Positions 1 to 7,373 of a DNA stretch of 64,000 bases are shown in pieces. The notes under the pieces were generated by a model that ran no database searches, was not told the DNA's origin, and was given only the letters and a program-made list of their open reading frames with translations. The stretch's first letter is position 1. Each line of letters begins with the position of its first letter. The position numbers were made by a program, and so were the translations under genes. The stretch comes from Victivallis lenta (GTDB lineage: Bacteria > Verrucomicrobiota > Lentisphaeria > Victivallales > Victivallaceae), in assembly GCF_009695545.1 (NCBI RefSeq), contig NZ_VUNS01000008.1, forward strand, positions 1-64,000, read 5' to 3'.

Positions 1-5
1 GTTCA

Positions 6-27
6 GATCCCTGCTGGGACAGGGATC
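6..27. terminator. Hairpin after the repeat-protein gene
   Basis: Perfect 8-bp inverted repeat (GATCCCTG / CAGGGATC, 6-nt loop) about 20 bp downstream of the minus-strand stop at 48. No T-run is visible before the window ends, so it is a possible terminator only. Confidence 0.4.
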
Positions 28-47
28 ATATCGCCCCATTTACGGAA

Positions 48-716
48 CTACAGCGACAGGTCGTCATCGAACTTGAGATGATGGAACGGATGCCTGACCA
101 GATCGATCAGCTTCCGGAACTGCTCGCTGTTGCGTATCCGTGACTTCAACTTCGGTAGGATATTGAGTCTGCGCCAGTCCTCATCGCTGAATTGATCAAG
201 GCATGGACAGGCCGTCAGCAGCTCTGCGGAACTGTAAAGGATGCTCCACCACATCGGTTTCGTGAACTGTTCCCGGCTGGGACATTGAAACCACGTGCTC
301 GGATTATGCTTGACGACCCAGAACCAGTCGCCCAGAGTGAAGTCATGCGTGTCGATATCTGTGCTGAAATAACTATCGCTCGCCAGTAACCCACTCCGTA
401 TAGCCGGATGATCCGGTATCTCGCAGTAATGCAATAAGGTCGGTTGATGCTGTAACAGACGTTGCCATTTAACGGGGGTGAAATCATTCCAGTACGTACA
501 CCGCCATGCAAACGTTGGCTGCTTTTCAAGAGCGATGAGCCACTCGTCCGGGGTAAACTCGGAGAATGGACAAAACTCTTGAAGCTCCGGGTGTCGGGAG
601 ATGATGCGTGCCCACTGCTTCAGTGAAAGCGGAGCGGAAACAGATGGCTCTTCGGGAGTAAAAGCTGCACAGTTCCATTCCAGATCGAGGAATACGTTCA
701 GTTCTTGTTCGGTCAT
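48..716 (-). CDS. Tandem-repeat protein of unknown function (W-x8-P-x6-C type repeats)
   Basis: A 222-residue protein I do not recognise. It is built from about six units of roughly 25 residues with consensus F-T/S-x3-W-x3-L-x4-P-x6-C-P, running from about residue 29 to 190, with one unit (around residues 97-125) degenerate. There is no signal peptide or membrane segment, so it is probably cytoplasmic. The regular W, P and C spacing suggests a solenoid of short helical hairpins, the sort of fold used for protein binding. It lies 18 bp downstream of the replication-protein gene on the same strand and is probably co-transcribed with it, which makes it accessory cargo of a mobile element. The C-terminal 40 residues leave the repeat pattern. 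No function is claimed; the repeat description is directly visible. Confidence 0.75.
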   Translation of the reverse strand: MTEQELNVFLDLEWNCAAFTPEEPSVSAPLSLKQWARIISRHPELQEFCPFSEFTPDEWLIALEKQPTFAWRCTYWNDFTPVKWQRLLQHQPTLLHYCEIPDHPAIRSGLLASDSYFSTDIDTHDFTLGDWFWVVKHNPSTWFQCPSREQFTKPMWWSILYSSAELLTACPCLDQFSDEDWRRLNILPKLKSRIRNSEQFRKLIDLVRHPFHHLKFDDDLSL

Positions 717-734
717 GATGATTGCCTTTCAATG

Positions 735-1379
735 TTAATGTTGAATACGGGATGAGAATAGTTCCCGCTGGTGCTTGGGTGAGGAGTCCTTCTGGTTGAC
801 CTTGGCGAGGTAGCTGCAACGTCGGAAACACTGGTCGTATTTGCGTTCATATTCGGGATCATCCTTGCGGAGCATGACGCCGTTCTCCTGCGGCTGACCT
901 TGCCGGTTCCTCATACAATCGTCAATCAGTCCGTAGCTGGTTGCCCGTCCTGCGTCATCATGCTTCGGAGACAGGTTCAGCGTCTTCTCCCACAACCGTT
1001 CCGCTGTCTGAATATGGTCGTGGATGCTTTGGGTCTTGTGTCCGTCCAGCATCAAAGCAACGTGATAATGTTGATGTTTCTCTCTGGAACATTCCCGGAC
1101 TGCGATATACGCCGGGTCGTAACCTGCTCTCTTACGGTTCTTGATGAAGCTCTCCTGAAACTGGCTGAAGAGTTCGTTGTCATTCGGATGCCCGTAGCCT
1201 TGGGGGAATCGGACATCATATCGCATGAAGTAGACTTTGCTGTGACGGTTGCTCATGTCGGTCATCAGTTGATCGATCTTCTGCAATATCGATTCCTTAC
1301 AGCCAAGCTGTCTGGCTTTATCGGTCATGATGGGATGTCCCAGGTACTGGTCTTCGTAGGTGATTCTTTCGTTTCTCAT
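735..1379 (-). CDS. Inovirus Gp2 / YagK-YfjJ-type HUH replication protein
   Basis: A 214-residue protein resembling the YagK/YfjJ C-terminal or inovirus-type Gp2 family, which are rolling-circle replication initiators. Visible marks are the RHSKVYFMRYDVRFP strand near residues 45-59, the HUH-like metal site KHQHYHVALMLDG near residues 101-113, and a tyrosine in RRCSYLAKVNQ near residue 190 that could be the nicking residue. In this family such proteins nick one strand at a hairpin origin and stay covalently bound to the 5' end. A 15-bp perfect inverted repeat lies about 50 bp upstream of its start and is a natural origin candidate. A truncated relative occurs at 12.4-12.7 kb on the same strand. 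The gene looks intact and is followed by the repeat protein. Family assignment is fairly firm; activity and substrate are inferred. Confidence 0.78.
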   Translation of the reverse strand: MRNERITYEDQYLGHPIMTDKARQLGCKESILQKIDQLMTDMSNRHSKVYFMRYDVRFPQGYGHPNDNELFSQFQESFIKNRKRAGYDPAYIAVRECSREKHQHYHVALMLDGHKTQSIHDHIQTAERLWEKTLNLSPKHDDAGRATSYGLIDDCMRNRQGQPQENGVMLRKDDPEYERKYDQCFRRCSYLAKVNQKDSSPKHQRELFSSRIQH

Positions 1380-1430
1380 GCTGTTGTCTTTCTCTTGCTT
1401 ACTGTTTATTCTGTTTCTCTTTCTGTAGGG

Positions 1431-1472
1431 ATGAGCCCCCTGTGATGTCTAAAGCCCTCACAGGGGGCTCAT
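1431..1472. repeat. 15-bp perfect inverted repeat next to rep; candidate replication origin hairpin
   Basis: ATGAGCCCCCTGTGA and its exact reverse complement flank a 12-nt loop, 52 bp upstream of the HUH replication gene. A strong stem-loop beside such a gene is typical of a rolling-circle double-strand origin. It has no T-run, and it lies on the promoter side of rep, so a terminator role is less likely. An operator for rep is the main alternative. Confidence 0.5.
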
Positions 1473-1679
1473 ATAGGTACTACCAATTAACCTGTTTTTG
1501 ATAGCGTGAAACATGCCTGCTGGTGCAGAGACTTTTGAACCACGATCTCCAGCACAGCGTAGATGTTACTTTGACCGGATTATTCCCCGCATATGATATA
1601 CGACGCAATCAGGTAATTAATTCATATTTACCAGCTTCCCAACAAAACATGAAGAATCAAAGAGGTTGAGGCTACAATG

Positions 1680-1707
1680 TTGCATTCTTCAAACTGTGTG
1701 CTATATT
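1680..1707 (+). promoter_or_regulatory. Sigma70-like promoter for the DUF3791/DUF3990 operon
   Basis: TTGCAT at 1680, 16-bp spacer, TATATT at 1702-1707. Predicted start near 1714 gives a leader of about 29 nt to the ATG at 1743, with GAGG as ribosome binding site. The rest of the 1380-1742 gap shows only the inverted repeat at 1431-1472. Confidence 0.5.
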
Positions 1708-1742
1708 GATGCTAAGTAAATGAAACTATCGAGGTTTGACGC

Positions 1743-1961
1743 ATGAGTAAGTCCGCTCTTGAATTTGCTATTTTCTGTATTGAGGCAGTTGCACAGAGAC
1801 TGCACTTACCCGGCAACCGAGTGTACGATATGCTTGCGAAACAATCCGATATTCTGAATACCTATCTGATTCCTTCATTTGATGTGCTTCATACGCAAAG
1901 CAAGCAGTATATAGTCGATGACATTCTGTCATTGATGCGGGAACGCGGGGTGTTGCCGTGA
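1743..1961 (+). CDS. DUF3791 protein (first copy), probable antitoxin-like partner
   Basis: A 72-residue protein with the compact DUF3791 pattern: an N-terminal helix ALEFAIFCIEAVAQRL, a central 'vydmL' helix, then LHTQSKQYIVDDILSLMRERG. DUF3791 genes typically occur next to DUF3990 genes, as here. Its stop overlaps the start of the DUF3990 gene by 4 nt (GTGA), so translation is probably coupled. The small size and its place in front of a larger ADP-ribosyltransferase-like protein are typical of an antitoxin, but that role is inferred from context. A second DUF3791 gene follows DUF3990, so the operon has two paralogous partners around one enzyme. Promoter at 1680-1707. Confidence 0.75.
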   Translation: MSKSALEFAIFCIEAVAQRLHLPGNRVYDMLAKQSDILNTYLIPSFDVLHTQSKQYIVDDILSLMRERGVLP

Positions 1962-2455
1962 TCGAAGTGTATCATGGTTCTTTTATTGAAATCCGCAAGC
2001 CGGATATCTCGTTTTCGCGGCAAACCCTTGACTTCGGAAAAGGCTTTTATATCACTCCGCTTCGGGAACAGGCGGTCAGATGGGCGTTGCGTTGGCAACG
2101 ACGTGGCAAGAAAGCCGTCGTCAACACATATGTTTTCGATGACAGTTCCGATGCGTTGGGGAAACTTCGGGTAAAGGATTTCCCGGAATACGATTCTTCC
2201 TTGCTGCGTTTCATTATGGAGAACCGGAGCGGGCAAGCATCGGAATCTTACGACATTATTCGTGGTGGAGTGGCTAATGATAAGGTATTCAACACGCTGG
2301 AACTGTTTTTCGATGGTTTGATTTCCGAAGAGGAGGCATTGGGGCGACTGAAATTTGAAAAGCCGAATCACCAGATTTGTATCTGCCGTCAGGATTTGAT
2401 GGATCGGCTTCTGGTATTCCAATCATCCGAAGAGGTGTCTGATGGAAGCCAATAG
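1958..2455 (+). CDS. DUF3990 protein, ADP-ribosyltransferase-like, probable toxin
   Basis: A 165-residue protein starting at a GTG that overlaps the preceding stop. It matches DUF3990 by three blocks: VYHGS near residue 4, DFGKGFYITPLREQAVRWA near residues 25-43, and the YDIIRGGVANDKVFNTLELF block near residues 95-115, followed by SEEEALGRLKF. The H-G, G-F-Y-x-T and late polar blocks resemble the three motif regions of ADP-ribosyltransferase folds, so a NAD-dependent modification of a host target is plausible. It is flanked on both sides by DUF3791 genes with overlaps of 4 and 14 nt, forming a tight three-gene unit beside mobile-element genes. Toxin function is inferred, not shown; the family name is the firmer statement. 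Confidence 0.75.
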   Translation: MIEVYHGSFIEIRKPDISFSRQTLDFGKGFYITPLREQAVRWALRWQRRGKKAVVNTYVFDDSSDALGKLRVKDFPEYDSSLLRFIMENRSGQASESYDIIRGGVANDKVFNTLELFFDGLISEEEALGRLKFEKPNHQICICRQDLMDRLLVFQSSEEVSDGSQ

Positions 2456-2654
2456 CGTTCTATTGCAGAAGAAATATGCCCGGATTGTTGTGTTGTTCGC
2501 AGAACAGATGCAGCTTACCCTTGATGAGGCGCTGGAGTTTTTCTATCGTTCAGAAACCTATCAGGAACTGCGCGATGGAATTGCCGATCTGCACTGTCGA
2601 AGCGATCAGTATATTGTAGATGAACTGAAACTCGAATTTCAGTCTGCAAAATAA
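2442..2654 (+). CDS. DUF3791 protein (second copy)
   Basis: A 70-residue paralogue of the protein at 1743, sharing the Y-A-x-I-V-V-L-F-A-E helix, the ALEFFYRSETYQEL central block and the DQYIVDELKLEF ending, which parallels KQYIVDDILSLM of the first copy. It starts inside the last codons of the DUF3990 gene (14-nt overlap) and is therefore translationally coupled to it. Two divergent copies flanking one enzyme could mean a heterodimeric partner or one antitoxin and one adaptor; the sequence does not say which. After its stop lies about 200 bp of AT-rich DNA containing the promoter of the next gene. Confidence 0.7.
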   Translation: MEANSVLLQKKYARIVVLFAEQMQLTLDEALEFFYRSETYQELRDGIADLHCRSDQYIVDELKLEFQSAK

Positions 2655-2802
2655 CTGATTCTTAAAAAATCCATTCCTTCAAGTTATAGAAAGCGTAATA
2701 TACTTCGCTGTCTATACGTTCTTTCGTCTGATTCATGTATTGGATTTTTTGTTATTCGTGCCAATTTTGCAATATTAATCTCGTTTTATATATGTATTGT
2801 GT

Positions 2803-2831
2803 TTGAAAAATAGATTGTGTGATACTATATT
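2803..2831 (+). promoter_or_regulatory. Sigma70-like promoter for AAA/DUF4143 gene 1
   Basis: TTGAAA at 2803-2808, 17-bp spacer, TATATT at 2826-2831, followed by a leader of about 18 nt to the ATG at 2856. The second AAA/DUF4143 gene at 13155 has nearly the same promoter design (TTGAAA, 17 bp, TATACT). Confidence 0.55.
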
Positions 2832-2855
2832 GCCGTAAAAGAAAACCGGGAGATT

Positions 2856-4202
2856 ATGGAAATGATTGAGCGATTCATTCTGAAAGATTTAATTGCTTGG
2901 AAAAGCTCTTCTTATCGAAAACCATTGATTCTGCGAGGAGTACGGCAATGTGGAAAGACTTGGATTCTTCAAGAATTCGGCAGGCAACATTTTGAAAACA
3001 CTGCCTATTTCAATTTCGAGCGGCAGAATCGTTTAGGAGAAGTCTTTTCTGGTGAGCTTGATCCTAAGCGAATTCTGCTTGAGCTCGGTGTGCTGGCGCA
3101 CCAGAAAATAGAGCCCGGCAAGACGTTGGTCATTTTCGATGAGATTCAAGCATGTCCCCGGGCGTTGACCTCACTCAAATATTTTTGTGAGGAGACTCCG
3201 GAATACCACATCGCTGCCGCAGGCTCCCTGCTGGGAATCGCACTTGCAGCAACGGATGGTTTCCCTGTGGGTAAGGTAAATTTTCTGGAGTTGACGCCAT
3301 GCTGCTTTGCAGAATATTTGCAGACAGTGGATTCATCGTTGTTTGAATATACCAATTCACTTATTTCGCCCGAACCGATTCCAGGAATATTCGAAGAGCG
3401 TCTGGCAAAACATTTGAACGAATATCTGACCATCGGCGGCATGCCTGCCGTGCTTGAATCCTACCTGTCGAATCATGATCTTTCGCAAGCGGAGAATATT
3501 CTGGAAGATATTTTGAAAACGTATGAGCTGGACTTTTCCAAACATGCTCCGGTCAGAGATATTCCAAAACTCTTCTTGTTGTGGAAATCGATTCCGCAGC
3601 AGCTGGCGCGTGAAAACGCCCGGTTCATTTACGGAGAGGTGAAAAATGGAGCACGTGCAAAAGACTTGGAAGATGCGTTGCGCTGGCTGGAGAGTGCCAG
3701 CTTGATTCACAGGATTACCCGGATCGAGAAACCGGAGATACCATTAAGTGCTTACGAGGATCGTAAAAGCTTCAAACTCTATCTTGCTGATGTAGGATTG
3801 CTCCGGAAATTGGCGGAGATACCGGCGGCTTCCATTCTGGTGAATCCGGATATTTTCCGTGAATACCGGGGGCGGTTGGCAGAAAACTTTGTACTTCAGC
3901 AACTCGTTACCATGAGATTTTCTCCCATTCATTACTGGACCAGCGGGAATCTGGCAGAAGTGGATTTCGTGATACAGGATTCTGTCGATGTAGTGCCGAT
4001 TGAAGTGAAATCAGGATTGAACGTCAAAGCCAAGAGCCTTAAAAGCTATCGTGAAAAGTACCGTCCCAAGCAGGCTCTCCGCTTTTCCATGCAGAACCTG
4101 AAATTGGATGACGGCCTGCTGAATGTCCCGTTATATCTGCTCCATCGATTTCATGATTTTTTACATGTTGAAGCATGGAATAATAAGAATGGAGAGATGT
4201 GA
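2856..4202 (+). CDS. AAA family ATPase with DUF4143 C-terminal domain
   Basis: A 448-residue ATPase of the archaeal-ATPase-like AAA_14 plus DUF4143 family. The N-terminal third has a Walker A variant GVRQCGKTWI near residue 30, Walker B LVIFDEIQ near residue 94 and a sensor-like AAGSLLGIA near residue 123. The DUF4143 region follows, and the C-terminus carries AEVDFVIQ...VPIEVKSG near residues 370-390, a D-x(n)-E-x-K pattern reminiscent of PD-(D/E)XK nuclease folds. Members are common in accessory DNA and their cellular role is poorly defined. ATG at 2856 is preceded by GGGAG; an in-frame ATG two codons later is equally possible. It stands alone with its own promoter, between the DUF3990 operon and the integrase. 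Confidence 0.85.
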   Translation: MEMIERFILKDLIAWKSSSYRKPLILRGVRQCGKTWILQEFGRQHFENTAYFNFERQNRLGEVFSGELDPKRILLELGVLAHQKIEPGKTLVIFDEIQACPRALTSLKYFCEETPEYHIAAAGSLLGIALAATDGFPVGKVNFLELTPCCFAEYLQTVDSSLFEYTNSLISPEPIPGIFEERLAKHLNEYLTIGGMPAVLESYLSNHDLSQAENILEDILKTYELDFSKHAPVRDIPKLFLLWKSIPQQLARENARFIYGEVKNGARAKDLEDALRWLESASLIHRITRIEKPEIPLSAYEDRKSFKLYLADVGLLRKLAEIPAASILVNPDIFREYRGRLAENFVLQQLVTMRFSPIHYWTSGNLAEVDFVIQDSVDVVPIEVKSGLNVKAKSLKSYREKYRPKQALRFSMQNLKLDDGLLNVPLYLLHRFHDFLHVEAWNNKNGEM

Positions 4203-4220
4203 TTATAAATACCGCTTTTC

Positions 4221-4392
4221 TTCCCCGTTTCTTCCCCATTTTGACTTGAAAAAACGTTGAAAAATGGTATGTTTATTTATCTTCAAATTGACAGGGAAGC
4301 AGGTTTGATTCCCGGTTTGGAGATTGGCTGATTGGCATGCAAAAGTTCCCCATTTCTTCCCCGGGAAAAGGGATTTTCCCCGTTTTTTCCCC
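4221..4392. repeat. Cluster of three TTCCCC-RTTTYTTCCCC repeats
   Basis: Three near-identical units, TTCCCCGTTTCTTCCCC at 4221-4237, TTCCCCATTTCTTCCCC at 4346-4362 and TTCCCCGTTTTTTCCCC at 4376-4392, lie in the non-coding gap between the ATPase and integrase genes (4203-4632). The last two are close together and separated by a short CCGGGAAAAGGGATTT dyad. Iteron-like spacing near an integrase suggests binding sites for an integrase, excisionase or replication protein; this is inference. Confidence 0.5.
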
Positions 4393-4504
4393 ATAAAAGG
4401 GAAATCGGAAACCTGTGGAAGAAGTGCTATAAAGTGCCAAACTTGAGCTTGGAATGCTTAAAAACACGGGATTTTGAGGCGCAATCGGAGTGCCCGAACA
4501 CAGC

Positions 4505-4537
4505 CACCAGCTCCACCATTTTTGAAGTTAAAAAGCT
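4505..4537 (+). other. Candidate attachment site, left (degenerate direct repeat with 15898-15935)
   Basis: The segment CACCAGCTCCACCATTTTTG and what follows aligns with CACCAGCTTCACTGTTTTTT and its continuation at 15898, in the same orientation, with roughly three quarters of bases matching. It lies about 100 bp upstream of the integrase. CCAGCTCCACCA is also how a tmRNA gene commonly ends, a usual target for tyrosine integrases, but the upstream bases here do not form a T-arm. Low-confidence att call. Confidence 0.3.
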
Positions 4538-4632
4538 CAAAACGGTACCACAAAGTACCATTTCGAGCTTTCTTTTTGTCAAAACACGTCTATATTGGCT
4601 AAATCCGGTGCTCTCGTAAGAAAGGATCGAAA

Positions 4633-5887
4633 ATGGCCATCCAGAAAATTAAACTCGACATCGGAACCGTCTATCAGAAAGAGGAAGGCGGCGTCTACTG
4701 CTTCCGGTCTCAGATCAACGGAGCACGTAAGGTGATCAGCCTCAAAACCCGGAACCAGAAAGAAGCTCTGAAAGAGGCCAACAAGCAAATTCCGCTGCTG
4801 AAAGCGACCTCTACGGAGATTATTGCCGCCCATGTGCAGCACGCACGCGGCCTTATCACTCCGGAAAAGAATCTGCTGCTCTCCGAGGCGTGGGCAGTCT
4901 ATGAAAAGAGCCCGGAACGTGCAACTCCCGCAACTGTTGCGGAAGCCCAATCCTACCGCGCCACATTTCAGGAATTTCTGGATTGGCTCAATGATCCGCA
5001 GAAAAATATACGTGACATTACCCCGGAAATTGGAGAACAGTACGCCGAATATATGCGTAACCAGAAAATCGCCGTTTCCACCCATAACCGTAAAATCAAG
5101 CGAATCCGCCGTGTCTTTCATGTTCTCCGGGAATATTGGAGCGGCAGCAATCCGTTTCACTCCGCAACGCAACTGCGACGGGAGCGTGAAGAGCGTGAAC
5201 AGGATGTTCGCCGCCTTTCCTTCACTCGGGAGCAGGAACAACTGTTGCAGGCTGTCCTTGACGACGACAAGTACACGGTCATGAACAAATCGGAAGTCCG
5301 GGGGGGGTTACTATCTCGGCATGTTTACCGGCCAGCGGATGAAAGGCTGTGTACTGCTGCGTTGGAACAAAATCAATTTCAACCTGAAGCGGATATGGGT
5401 GAAGCAGTTTAAGACCGGCAAGGAAGTGACGATTCCGATTGCACCGAAGCTGCTGGAGGTTCTGCAGGGTGCTTTGGCGTGGAAGGCCGGAGAAACCGAT
5501 TACGTCTGTCCCAATATTGCCGCACGTTACAACAAGACCGACGCTCGCGGCAAGAACGTCGGCAACAACCTCGTGAACATCGACATGCTCCGGGTAATCC
5601 GCTGGATCGGCTTGGAGCCGTCCGTGGCCGTTCCCGGCAGGGATAAAAAGGTGACGGTCTACGGCTTCCATTCGCTACGGCATTTGTTCGCGTCCTATTG
5701 TGCTGAGGCCGGGGTGCCACAGGCAACGGTCCTTTCCATCCTCGGAGCCGATTCCGAAATCGTCAGCAAATTCTACACGCATGTTGGAAAGGTTTCTTCA
5801 GCTTTTTGGAAATTCCGCAACGGTCATCCCCATATTCAAATGTTACAGGATCTTCCAAATCCTCCTGCGCCACATCTGTCCAGGTAA
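4633..5887 (+). pseudogene. Tyrosine recombinase (phage-type integrase), frameshifted at a G8 tract and C-terminally altered
   Basis: The first frame (4633-5412) encodes the N-terminal arm-binding and SAM-like core-binding domains. A second frame, open to 5887, encodes the catalytic domain with GQRMKGCVLLRW (first Arg), KQFKTGKEVTIPI (Lys), FHSLRHLFASYCAEAG (H-x-x-R) and the tyrosine in SKFYTHVG. The frames meet at eight consecutive G at 5300-5307; removing one G restores EVRGGYYLGMFTGQRM, a normal family sequence. After FYTHVG at about 5780 the protein stops resembling integrases and reads the antisense of the convergent RepA-like gene, so the native C-terminus has been replaced. The A of AAAGGA near 4621 gives a good ribosome binding site. 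This was probably the integrase of the element occupying the left part of the window. The G-run may be real or a sequencing error. Confidence 0.85.
5300..5307 (+). other. G8 homopolymer at the integrase frameshift
   Basis: Eight consecutive G bases; seven would restore the integrase frame. Such tracts slip in replication and are also frequent sequencing errors. Confidence 0.8.
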
Positions 5888-6461
5888 GTTTCAGAGAAAG
5901 CGCCAACCCCTGGCACTTTTCTTTCAAGCCCTTTGCTTCACCTTCATGATTCACGTGATGAACGATCAGTATGGCAATGTTCCTGCTTCGCAGTTTATTC
6001 ATCAGATCTCTGAAATTACTCGGTATTTGCGGAGTTTCCCCATGAACAAATGCGGAATACGTGTCGATAACCAGAAGATCAACATCAACTCCCGGTGTTC
6101 CGGAGTTTTGCGCATCGTCAATCATGTCAAGCAACTTCTGATGATGTGCAGGAAGCGTCCAATCGATGTCGCTGCCACTCATATCCTTCATCAGCAAATC
6201 AGGACAATTCGCTGCATCAGGCAAATAGGCATCCTGAAATTTTGTTTGATTATTGCCTATATTCCCTTTGTTCTCAAAATCCAAATACAAAACCTTATGT
6301 TTTCCTTTAGCTGCCCACCATTGCTCCGGAACTACCATTTTACTTGCAGCACTATTTCCGGCGGCAACTCGCGCTGCAATACTGTACGTCAAAGCACTCT
6401 TTCCTGTTTTTTCTTTGGCATACAGCATTGTGACCTCCCCTCGAATCAGAATGGGATGCAT
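5763..6461 (-). pseudogene. RepA-like AAA_25 ATPase, truncated at the C-terminus
   Basis: A 232-residue open segment of a RepA/DnaB-like hexameric ATPase (AAA_25). Walker A is YAKEKTGKSALT near residue 14, a Walker B-like VLYLDFEN follows near residue 57, VDLLVIDTYSAF near residue 127 is the main Walker B, and ILIVHHVNHEG near residue 163 is the sensor block. Such proteins act in plasmid or phage DNA replication. After KKLKKPF (about position 5783) it runs into antisense of the integrase active-site region, so its own C-terminus is missing. Upstream of its first ATG the frame stays open for about 20 codons and reads KKSLTAISYV, which looks coding, so the gene probably begins further upstream in a shifted frame (see 6461-6670). 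Likely non-functional remnant. Confidence 0.72.
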
Positions 6462-6670
6462 TACATAACTGATTGCCGTGAGCGATTTTTTTCCTTTTCG
6501 ATCAAACGGGATTGTTCACCGCTGGAGTTTTCTTTTTCCCACCACTCCGCCGGTTTGGAATGGATAAACTCCACCGCTTTTTGATACTGGACCTCGAAAT
6601 CGGTATCGTTCTCCAACAAAAGCAGACTTTCCGGTTTGACTTCCGGTTTCCGGTTTCGGTAACAATCCAA
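6461..6670 (-). pseudogene. Probable N-terminal part of the RepA-like gene in another frame
   Basis: A 69-codon stretch ending in a TAATG overlap with the ATG of the RepA-like segment. Its last coding block (WWEKENSSGEQ) leads to an A7 run (T7 on the plus strand at 6486-6492), past which the plausible protein continues in the other frame as KKSLTAISYVMHPIL. The simplest reading is one gene broken by a single-base change at the A-run. The alternative is a small independent gene translationally coupled through TAATG. Nothing in its own sequence identifies a function. Confidence 0.45.
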
Positions 6671-6796
6671 TTCGGAACAAAGTTTGAAACGGGAACGGTA
6701 AGTCCAATGAAAATTCCGATGAATCAGCGCGAAGTCATTAGCTAATTCGGAGTTACTTTGATCAATCGTACAACCATTCCCATTCCAGTTGGAATG

Positions 6797-7195
6797 TTAC
6801 TTCAAATTGACTTTCGTGCGGGCTGAAGAGTCAGGAGAAACTTTCAACCGCCAACGTTCCGTGGTATGCCCCAGAGAATCGATGACGAATTGGCCATGGC
6901 CTACTTCAAATTCACGAAAGCTCCATTCCAGATTGACTTTGCCATCAGAAAATGAATGTGTCAATTGCCGGGCAAAAGGTTGAGGAAAAGGAAATATCCA
7001 ACAGGAGTCCTCCCTGCGTCCACACTTCATGAACGCAGGAAAGCGCTCGCCGGTACAGTTCGCCTCAATCAGCAAAGATGCACGTGCCTCCATACAGACT
7101 GAATCACGCCGGGCAGTATCCTCAGGAATATTGTCTGTCGAAACGAACTGTGTTTCTAAAAAATCTGACAGTTTCTCAATCGTACATACTTTCAT
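6797..7195 (-). CDS. Hypothetical protein upstream of the RepA-like remnant
   Basis: About 132 residues from the ATG at 7195; the frame is open upstream to 7252, but MKVCTIEKLSDFLE looks like a natural start. I do not recognise it. It contains four cysteines, an aromatic FPFPQPFARQ stretch near residue 68 and a basic C-terminus, with no signal peptide or membrane segment. It points the same way as the RepA-like remnant 130 bp downstream and shares its lower GC content, so it is probably cargo or an accessory replication gene of the same element. The composition is protein-like rather than shadow-like, but coding status is only moderately supported. Confidence 0.4.
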   Translation of the reverse strand: MKVCTIEKLSDFLETQFVSTDNIPEDTARRDSVCMEARASLLIEANCTGERFPAFMKCGRREDSCWIFPFPQPFARQLTHSFSDGKVNLEWSFREFEVGHGQFVIDSLGHTTERWRLKVSPDSSARTKVNLK

Positions 7196-7373
7196 CGTAC
7201 AAGTCCTTCTATTCACATCTACTGTTGTAAATAATTTTGAATGAAATAGCAATTGTCAGTTATCAAGTGACGATTTGCGATTGCTATCGCAGGAGCGCAA
7301 ATGTATCGGGAACCAACCGAAACATAACCTCCCGCAAACGGAAAAGGTTACTCACTCCGATTGGCGACCGCCA

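Noticed and set aside
4290-4330. GGTTTGATTCCCGG stretch that looks like a tRNA T-arm
   Set aside because: The invariant C of the T-loop is replaced by T and no acceptor, D or anticodon arm can be folded around it.
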